Positions 1 to 5,820 of a DNA stretch of 9,071 nucleotides are shown here, piece by piece (position 1 is the stretch's first letter; each line of letters opens with the position of its first letter). The DNA lies in the NCBI GenBank assembly GCA_900769525.1, contig CAAGGY010000086.1, positions 1 to 9,071 of the forward strand, in the 5' to 3' direction. The position numbers and the translations under genes are program-made. The notes beneath the pieces were generated by a model that was not told the origin of the DNA, did no database searches, and worked only from the letters and a program-made list of their open reading frames with translations. Source of the DNA: an uncultured Alistipes sp. (GTDB lineage Bacteria; Bacteroidota; Bacteroidia; Bacteroidales; Rikenellaceae).

Positions 1-205
1 CAACTCGTCGCTATTCTACGAGATATCGGTGTTGCGTGCCATAGCAGAGCCACTATTGCGTGAGGTGCCCGACACCGTGCCTGAGTATGCCGATGCAAGG
101 CGTATGCTCAAATTCTTAGACAACTTCGTGCCTATAGCACCCGATGAAATACCGCCAACGTCGCTACTTCGTGAGTTTATTGGCGGCAGCTCATTTAAGT
201 ATTAA
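1..205 (+). CDS. Nucleoside (uridine) kinase, C-terminal fragment
   Basis: This is the 3' end of an open frame that enters the window at base 2 and stops at a TAA at 203-205, giving 67 visible codons. The visible protein ends LREFIGGSSFKY, preceded by a segment reading AEPLLREVPDTVPEYADA and then RRMLKFLDNF. From knowledge of the family, this tail is typical of the long (about 550 aa) Bacteroidales nucleoside/uridine kinase, in which TGS-like and threonyl-tRNA-synthetase-like domains precede a phosphoribulokinase/uridine kinase P-loop domain. That enzyme phosphorylates uridine and related nucleosides with a nucleotide triphosphate for pyrimidine salvage in the cytoplasm. None of the catalytic P-loop region is visible here, so the call rests only on the conserved C-terminus. 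gcvP starts 31 bases downstream on the same strand, so the two may share a transcript. No terminator is visible between them. Confidence 0.85.
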   Translation, partial: NSSLFYEISVLRAIAEPLLREVPDTVPEYADARRMLKFLDNFVPIAPDEIPPTSLLREFIGGSSFKY

Positions 206-236
206 CCAAAAATAACTATAAAACAATTAAGCTAAA

Positions 237-3071
237 ATGAAAACCTTTGACAGCTTTGTAGACCGTCACGTCGGTCTAAACTCTAAGGAGGATCTCCAGG
301 AGATGCTCGCAACAATTGGCGTAGCTTCAGTTGAGGAGCTCTTGCAGCAGGTCATCCCACAAAATATCCGTCTTAAGAAGGCTCTCGACCTTCCAGAGGC
401 CATGAGCGAGTATGAGTATGCAGCACACATCGCTGAGCTTGCAGCTAAGAACCGCACATTCCGCTCATTCATCGGTATGGGTTACTATCCTAACGTGGTG
501 CCAGCAGTTGTGTCACGCAACGTATTTGAGAACCCAGCATGGTACACTTCATACACCCCTTACCAGGCAGAGATTTCGCAGGGCCGCTTGGAGGCGTTGC
601 TCAACTATCAGACAGCCATCCTCTCGCTCACAGGCATGGAGGTTGCTAACTGCTCGTTGCTCGATGAGGCAACAGCCACTGCTGAGGCTATGCTTATGAT
701 GTACGCTTTGCGTTCACGTGAGGCTGTGAAGCAGGGCCGCAACCAGATCTTTGTCGACGAGAACATCTTCCCACAGACATTCGACGTGCTTATCACACGT
801 GCTGAGCCATTTGGCATCGAGATTATTCGTGACGACTTTGCTGAGTATGAGTTCTCAGGCAAGGAGTTTGGTGCTATCTTGCAGTACCCAGCAGCAAATG
901 GTGAGGTGCGCAACTATGCCGACTTTGCAGCTAAGGCTCACGAGGCAGGTATCACAGTAACTGCTGTTGCCGACTTGCTCTCATTGGCACTCTTGAAGTC
1001 ACCAGCAGAGTGGGGTGCAGATATCGCCGTAGGTACTACTCAGCGCCTCGGTTGCCCTATGGGCTTCGGTGGTCCAAGCGCTGGTTACATGGCTACTCGT
1101 GATGCTTATAAGCGTCAGATGCCTGGCCGTATCATCGGTGTGTCTGTTGACCGTCTTGGCAACAAGGCTTTGCGTATGTCATTGCAGATGCGTGAGCAGC
1201 ATATCAAGCGTGAGAAGGCTACTTCTAACATCTGTACTGCTCAGGCGTTGATGGCTTCGATGGTAGGTTTCTACTGTATCTACAACGGTAAGGAGGGCTT
1301 GCAGCGTGCAGCACTCAACGCTCACACCGCACCACTCACCGTGAAGGCAGCTCTTGAGTCTATGGGCTATGTTGTTCGCACAAAGGCTCTGTTCGATACG
1401 TTGGAGGTCGAGGCTGAGGCCTCTGTAATCCAGGATGCAGCACTTGCTCGCGAGATTAACTTCTACTATCCTGCTGACGACTGCGTGCGTATGTCGTTCG
1501 ACGAGGTTACAACAGACGCTGAGCTTCAGGCTGTTGTCGATATCTTCGCTGAGGCACGTGGTAAGAAGGCTAAGGCTGTGAAGCGTGTTGAGGCTGCTGC
1601 TATTGCTGAGGATGTAAAGCGCCAGAGCGACTTCTTCGCTGAGACTATCTTCAACTCATACCGCACAGAGACCGAGATGATGCGCTATATCAAGAAGCTC
1701 GAGTTGCGTGATATCTCGTTGATGAACTCTATGATCTCTCTCGGCTCTTGCACAATGAAGCTCAACGCTGCACAGCTTATGCAGCCACTGTCGTTGGCAG
1801 GCTTCCAGAATGTTCACCCATTTGCTCCTGCTGACCAGTCGGAGGGCTACCGTGAGCTTATCGCAAACCTTGAGAGCTACCTCGCAACAATCACTGGCTT
1901 TGCTGGTTGTACTCTTCAGCCTAACTCAGGTGCTGCAGGTGAGTATGCTGGTTTGATGATGATTCGTGCTTACCACCAGAGCCGTGGCCAGGGCTATCGT
2001 AACATCATCCTCATCCCATCATCTGCTCACGGCACTAACCCTGCATCGGCAGCTATGGCGGGTATGAAGATTGTTATTGTTGCTTGCGACCAGAATGGTA
2101 ACATCGACGTTGAGGACTTGAAGAAGAAGGCAGAGGAGCACGCTTCAGAGCTCTGCGGCTTGATGGTTACCTATCCATCTACTCACGGTGTCTTCGAGAG
2201 CCGCATCCGTGATATCGTTGATGCTGTACACGATGCTGGTGGTCAGGTATATATGGATGGTGCAAATATGAATGCTCAGGTGGGCCTCACAAACCCTGGC
2301 TACATCGGTGCTGACGTCTGCCACCTCAACCTCCACAAGACCTTTGCAATGCCTCACGGCGGTGGTGGTCCTGGTGTAGGTCCTGTTTGCGTTGCTGAGC
2401 ACTTGGTTAAGTTCTTGCCTACACACTCACTTATGGAGACTGGTGGCCAGGAGGGTATCACTGCAGTATCTTCATCACCTTGGGGCTCTGCGATGTTGCT
2501 CCCTATCACCTATGGCTACATCCGTATGCTCGGCTTCGAGGGCTTGCGTCGCTCGACAGAGATTGCTATCGTAAATGCTAACTATATGTCATCAGCCCTC
2601 AAGGATGCGTATCGCACATACTACTCTGGCGAGACTGGCCGTGTAGGTCACGAGATGATCCTCGACCTCACTCGCTTCAAGCACGACTACAATATCGACT
2701 GTGGCGATATCGCTCACCGCCTTATGGACTACGGCTACCACGCTCCAACCCTCTCGTTCCCTGTTCACGAGACCTTGATGGTTGAGCCTACTGAGAGTGA
2801 GTCAAAGGCTGAGATGGACCGCTTCATCGAGTCGCTCATCCAGATTAAGCGTGAGTGCGAGGCTGCAGCAGCTGCTGGCAATGCCGACAATGTTGTTGTC
2901 AACGCTCCACACACAGCTAAGGAGCTTGCTGGCGAGTGGAACCACCCATACACACGCCAGGAGGCTGCCTTCCCATTGGAGTGGGTTGGTGAGAACAAGT
3001 TCTTCCCATACGTGACTAAGATTGATAACGGTTATGGCGATCGTAACCTTATCTGCCGCTGCATGGAGTAA
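237..3071 (+). CDS. gcvP: Glycine dehydrogenase (decarboxylating), P-protein
   Basis: This 944-residue protein is the pyridoxal-phosphate subunit of the glycine cleavage system. It decarboxylates glycine and passes the aminomethyl group to the lipoyl arm of GcvH in the cytoplasm. The length fits the fused single-chain form (about 950 aa) rather than the split GcvPA/GcvPB form. The N-terminal half starts FDSFVDRHVG and carries FIGMGYYPNVVPAVV, the TSYTPYQAEISQGRLEALLN block and GFGGPSAGYMA. The C-terminal half has SLGSCTMKLN, SSAHGTNPASAAMAGM and the PLP-lysine motif HLNLHKTFAMPHGGGGPG, with the Schiff-base lysine at about residue 701. The ATG at 237 fits because the family's N-terminus begins at this point. 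It lies in an A-rich leader without a clear Shine-Dalgarno site, as is normal in Bacteroidota. Codon choice is strongly biased (GAG, AAG, CGT, GCT), suggesting high expression. gcvT, gcvH and lpd are not adjacent. The frame is intact with no missing motif. Confidence 0.97.
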   Translation: MKTFDSFVDRHVGLNSKEDLQEMLATIGVASVEELLQQVIPQNIRLKKALDLPEAMSEYEYAAHIAELAAKNRTFRSFIGMGYYPNVVPAVVSRNVFENPAWYTSYTPYQAEISQGRLEALLNYQTAILSLTGMEVANCSLLDEATATAEAMLMMYALRSREAVKQGRNQIFVDENIFPQTFDVLITRAEPFGIEIIRDDFAEYEFSGKEFGAILQYPAANGEVRNYADFAAKAHEAGITVTAVADLLSLALLKSPAEWGADIAVGTTQRLGCPMGFGGPSAGYMATRDAYKRQMPGRIIGVSVDRLGNKALRMSLQMREQHIKREKATSNICTAQALMASMVGFYCIYNGKEGLQRAALNAHTAPLTVKAALESMGYVVRTKALFDTLEVEAEASVIQDAALAREINFYYPADDCVRMSFDEVTTDAELQAVVDIFAEARGKKAKAVKRVEAAAIAEDVKRQSDFFAETIFNSYRTETEMMRYIKKLELRDISLMNSMISLGSCTMKLNAAQLMQPLSLAGFQNVHPFAPADQSEGYRELIANLESYLATITGFAGCTLQPNSGAAGEYAGLMMIRAYHQSRGQGYRNIILIPSSAHGTNPASAAMAGMKIVIVACDQNGNIDVEDLKKKAEEHASELCGLMVTYPSTHGVFESRIRDIVDAVHDAGGQVYMDGANMNAQVGLTNPGYIGADVCHLNLHKTFAMPHGGGGPGVGPVCVAEHLVKFLPTHSLMETGGQEGITAVSSSPWGSAMLLPITYGYIRMLGFEGLRRSTEIAIVNANYMSSALKDAYRTYYSGETGRVGHEMILDLTRFKHDYNIDCGDIAHRLMDYGYHAPTLSFPVHETLMVEPTESESKAEMDRFIESLIQIKRECEAAAAAGNADNVVVNAPHTAKELAGEWNHPYTRQEAAFPLEWVGENKFFPYVTKIDNGYGDRNLICRCME

Positions 3072-3110
3072 TTTGTTGTGAAAGGGGTAATTCTGCCCCA
3101 TCAAAAAGTT

Positions 3111-3159
3111 GAGCACCCAGGGCTGTACGTTCGAGTACTATCCCTGGGTGCTCTCTTTT
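3111..3159 (+). terminator. Rho-independent terminator of gcvP
   Basis: A perfect 12-bp inverted repeat, GAGCACCCAGGG at 3111-3122 and CCCTGGGTGCTC at 3142-3153, lies 39 bases after the gcvP stop and is followed by TCTTTT. The 19-base loop itself contains GTAC (3125-3128) and GTAC (3135-3138), which can pair around GTTCGA, so the structure may be a long two-part hairpin. The stem is GC-rich (8 of 12 pairs). The T tract is short and interrupted, so termination is likely but its efficiency is uncertain. A weaker GGGG/CCCC pairing (3084-3087 with 3096-3099) sits just upstream. Confidence 0.8.
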
Positions 3160-3198
3160 GCGATAGGGCAAACTTCCCTACCCCCCCAAAAAAAAAGT

Positions 3199-3253
3199 AT
3201 TACTAAATAAGGTGTTACTAATTACTCTTTCCTAATTACTCATTACTAATTAA
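3199..3253. repeat. AT-rich short direct repeats (TTACTAATTACTC-type)
   Basis: Between the two convergent terminators lies a low-complexity stretch built from variants of TTACTAATTACTC. CTAATTACTC occurs exactly at 3218-3227 and 3232-3241 (period 14), and TTACTAATTA occurs at 3215-3224 and 3243-3252, with a degenerate copy near 3199-3208. Just before it are seven C followed by nine A (3181-3196). No reading frame of note crosses the region and no function can be assigned. It is probably neutral spacer between two transcription units. Confidence 0.5.
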
Positions 3254-3254
3254 T

Positions 3255-3287
3255 AAAAAATGGCTACCTGTGTGGTAGCCATTTTCA
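3255..3287 (-). terminator. Terminator of the glycogen operon (possibly bidirectional)
   Basis: A 12-bp perfect stem, AAAATGGCTACC at 3257-3268 and GGTAGCCATTTT at 3274-3285, encloses the 5-base loop TGTGT. On the minus strand it begins two bases after the GH57 stop codon and ends in six T (complement of the A run 3255-3260), a textbook intrinsic terminator for the leftward operon. On the plus strand it ends in only four T, so it could also stop read-through from gcvP, though less well. Confidence 0.88.
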
Positions 3288-4466
3288 TTAGAGCTTGTTA
3301 AGCTCGATTTCGAAGTCGGAGAGGACATTCATATAGTTGATAAATGCCTCGTATGCCGAGCCGTAAGGGTTGAAGTATGAGTGAACGTCACCATCTGAGA
3401 ACCACTTTGTTGCCATATAGTAGAAGTGGTCAGAGTTCTGCATAAAGTGCCATACGAACTCGAAGTCCTTGTTCTTAGCCTTCTTAACCTTTGGAGCCAA
3501 AGCATACAACTTAGAGAATGCCTCATTTTGAAGGTCGTTGCCAAGCCATGCGGTCACGTCACGCTCCTCATCGGCCCACGACATAGCGTATGGGCAGTGC
3601 AACACTGCCACAGGCTGCAACTTCTTAGCGGCCTCGCTTGCAGTAGCAAACTCTACATTACCTGTAGCCAAAAGTGCCTCAGGAAGTGCCTTCATAAAGT
3701 CGAAGATGCCTGTCGATGCCTTCTGGTGCTCGCCGAAGGTCTCGTAGTCCATAAACAAGTTAACCACGTCGCCAGTCTCGGCTACAACCTTGTCTGCGAA
3801 CTTATCTGCCGTAAGAGGCCACTCTGGCCAGCTCTCGTTCGAGAAGCGGAAGGCGATATCGTCCGAGAGGCGGTAGTTGCGCAACAACAGACGAAGCTTA
3901 TTGTCGTTAGCGTCGGTATAAACGAAGTTTGGCGACTTCCAGCCGAGGATATGTCTTGCACCCTCAGCCAACATAGTCTTGAAGCCCATACCCTCGACAG
4001 CCTTAGCAATCTCGTCAGAGTAGATAAGCTCGGTGTTGCGGAAGGCTGTAGGCTTCACGCCAAACTCCTCCTTGAGCATCTGTGTGTGGAGCTTAACCTC
4101 CTGCTTAAACTCGTCAGTTGAGGCCAACGATGCCAACGAGTGAGAGTATGTCTCGCCGAGGAACTCTACATGGCCAGTAGCTGCCAATCGCTTGAACGAG
4201 TCGAGCACCTCAGGTGCGTAGGCCTTGAACTGCTCAACAGCAGAGCCTGTGATTGAGAATGTGCACTTGAAGGCACCATCGTACTTCTTAACAAGGCTCT
4301 CGAGAAGTGCATTCATAGGAAGATAGCACTCACGGGCAATCTTCTGCATAATTGAACGGTTGGTGAAGTCGTCCAAGTAGTTGTGGTCTTTGCCCATGTT
4401 GAAGAAACGATATGTCTTCAATCGCCAGGGCTGGTGTACCTGAAAGTAGAAACAAACTGTCTTCAT
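3288..4466 (-). CDS. GH57 alpha-amylase-like glycosidase
   Basis: This 392-residue cytoplasmic protein without a signal peptide belongs to glycoside hydrolase family 57, whose members hydrolyse or transfer alpha-1,4-glucan chains with a retaining mechanism. Family landmarks appear in order: HQP at residues 11-13 (region 1), GHVEF at 98-102 (region 2), RNTELIYSDEI with putative nucleophile Glu146 (region 3), FMDYETFGEH with putative acid/base Asp240 (region 4), and QNSDHFYYM at 343-351 near the expected region 5. Both catalytic carboxylates are present, so the enzyme is probably active. The length is that of the short Bacteroidota GH57 proteins rather than the larger amylopullulanases. It is the last gene of the operon, starting 18 bases after the GT4 stop. 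An AAAGG lies 9 bases before the ATG, possibly a weak ribosome binding site. The exact substrate (glycogen, maltodextrin) and reaction (hydrolase or 4-alpha-glucanotransferase) cannot be read from sequence. Confidence 0.92.
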   Translation of the reverse strand: MKTVCFYFQVHQPWRLKTYRFFNMGKDHNYLDDFTNRSIMQKIARECYLPMNALLESLVKKYDGAFKCTFSITGSAVEQFKAYAPEVLDSFKRLAATGHVEFLGETYSHSLASLASTDEFKQEVKLHTQMLKEEFGVKPTAFRNTELIYSDEIAKAVEGMGFKTMLAEGARHILGWKSPNFVYTDANDNKLRLLLRNYRLSDDIAFRFSNESWPEWPLTADKFADKVVAETGDVVNLFMDYETFGEHQKASTGIFDFMKALPEALLATGNVEFATASEAAKKLQPVAVLHCPYAMSWADEERDVTAWLGNDLQNEAFSKLYALAPKVKKAKNKDFEFVWHFMQNSDHFYYMATKWFSDGDVHSYFNPYGSAYEAFINYMNVLSDFEIELNKL

Positions 4467-4484
4467 ATATTGTTACCTTTATTA

Positions 4485-5801
4485 TTATTTACACTTGTCG
4501 ATAGCCGCCTGGTAGACATCCTTAATCTTTATTGCGGCATTGAACCACTTGAGGTTGTTAACCTCCTCCATACCCTTCTCCGAGAACATCTTGGCAAGGG
4601 CAGGGTAGGTGATAAGGCCGTAGATAGAGTCGGCCATCGCATCAACATCCCAGTAGTCAACCTTTATGGCGTAGTCCAGTACCTCGGCAACACCACTCTG
4701 CTTAGAGATGATGGTTGGTACGTTTGAACGCATAGCCTCCAATGGCGAGATACCAAATGGCTCAGATACCGAAGGCATGATATATACATCCGAGAGCTGG
4801 AACATCTTCTGCACATCGTCGCCCTTGAGGAAGCCTGTGAAGTGGAAGCGGTCCGAGATTCCGAGCTGTGCAGCACGACGGATACAGTGGTTCATCATAT
4901 CGCCCGAGCCCGCCATAACAAAGCGCACGTTAGGTACACGCTGCAATACTTTGGCTGCGGCCTCAATAAAGTAGTCGGGACCCTTCTGGAAGGTGATACG
5001 ACCAAGGAACGTAACAATCTTGTCGTCGACACCACGCTCAGGGATAGGGTTATCGTTCTCGGCAAACTGCACAGCGTTGTGTACTGCAACAACCTTCTCT
5101 GGCTCAATGTGATACTTGTCGATGACGATGTTGCGTGTGAGGTTTGACACGGCGATGACCATATCTGCTGCCTCCATACCTGCACGCTCAATCTCATAGA
5201 CACGAGTATCGATCTTGTCGCTCGACGAGCGGTCGAACGATGTTGCGTGCATGTGTACTACAAGAGGTTTGCCAGATACCTGCTTAGCGGCAACGCCTGC
5301 AAAGTATGTCAACCAGTCGTGGGCGTGGATAACGTCGAACTGGCCCTCGAGCTGACGTGCTACCTCCGCAGCAACAACCGCGTAGCGGGCAACCTCCTCC
5401 ATGATGTTTGCACCATACTTGCCTGAGAAGGTGTAGCGCTGTGTCCAGCTATCACCCTTGCGCTCCCAGAACTTCTTGCCAGTCTTCTCGTAGCCCTCGC
5501 GATATGTTGCCCACTCCTCAGGAGAGATGTAAGGCACCATATTAGAGTCGATATGGATAAACGAAATCTTGCGCATTATGTCCTCTGCACCCTCAATGCT
5601 TGAGTCGCAGTAGTGTGCCTCGATATCGCTGGCATTGACTACCTTCACGAAGCTCTGGTCCTCGTCGCCCGATGCCTTAGGCATCACGAAGATAACCTCC
5701 ACATCGTTGCGTGCAAGGCCCTGAGTCATACCATAGCAGGCAGTACCCAGACCTCCGGCAATATGGGGAGGAAACTCCCAACCGAACATTAAGACTCTCA
5801 T
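4485..5801 (-). CDS. GT4 glycosyltransferase, glycogen-synthase-like
   Basis: With the ATG chosen here this is a 438-residue GT-B-fold glycosyltransferase of family GT4. The N-terminal domain begins MRVLMFGWEFPPHIAGGLG, whose Gly-rich loop (residues 16-19) resembles that of glycogen/starch synthases, and carries HAHDWLT at about 159-165. The C-terminal domain has GRITFQKG (267-274) and the donor-binding E-x7-E motif in EPFGISPLE (Glu347 and Glu355). From family knowledge, close relatives in Bacteroidales sit between a debranching enzyme and a GH57 protein and are annotated as glycogen synthase. It likely transfers glucose from a nucleotide sugar to an alpha-1,4-glucan, but donor and acceptor are inferred. 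A TTG at 5807 would add two residues, but the ATG at 5801 matches the family N-terminus exactly. It is the middle gene of the operon, 19 bases after the debranching enzyme gene. Other GT4 activities cannot be excluded. Confidence 0.92.
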   Translation of the reverse strand: MRVLMFGWEFPPHIAGGLGTACYGMTQGLARNDVEVIFVMPKASGDEDQSFVKVVNASDIEAHYCDSSIEGAEDIMRKISFIHIDSNMVPYISPEEWATYREGYEKTGKKFWERKGDSWTQRYTFSGKYGANIMEEVARYAVVAAEVARQLEGQFDVIHAHDWLTYFAGVAAKQVSGKPLVVHMHATSFDRSSSDKIDTRVYEIERAGMEAADMVIAVSNLTRNIVIDKYHIEPEKVVAVHNAVQFAENDNPIPERGVDDKIVTFLGRITFQKGPDYFIEAAAKVLQRVPNVRFVMAGSGDMMNHCIRRAAQLGISDRFHFTGFLKGDDVQKMFQLSDVYIMPSVSEPFGISPLEAMRSNVPTIISKQSGVAEVLDYAIKVDYWDVDAMADSIYGLITYPALAKMFSEKGMEEVNNLKWFNAAIKIKDVYQAAIDKCK

Positions 5802-5820
5802 AATCAATATATTTTACGTT

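Noticed and set aside
206..236. Possible separate promoter for gcvP in the 31-base gap
   Set aside because: No TTTG and TAnnTTTG pair with suitable spacing is visible. The gap is just A-rich leader, so any promoter would lie inside or before the kinase gene.
237..3071. Possibility that gcvP is a fusion or split-subunit oddity
   Set aside because: The length and order of motifs match the standard single-chain P-protein, with only the C-terminal half carrying the PLP lysine as usual.
3084..3099. Small GGGG/CCCC hairpin right after gcvP
   Set aside because: Only four pairs and no T tract follow it. The 12-bp stem at 3111-3153 is the better terminator.
3426..4121. A 231-residue plus-strand open frame opposite the GH57 gene
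   Set aside because: It lies fully antisense to a gene with clear GH57 motifs, has no recognisable domain, and arises from the biased codon use of the opposite strand.
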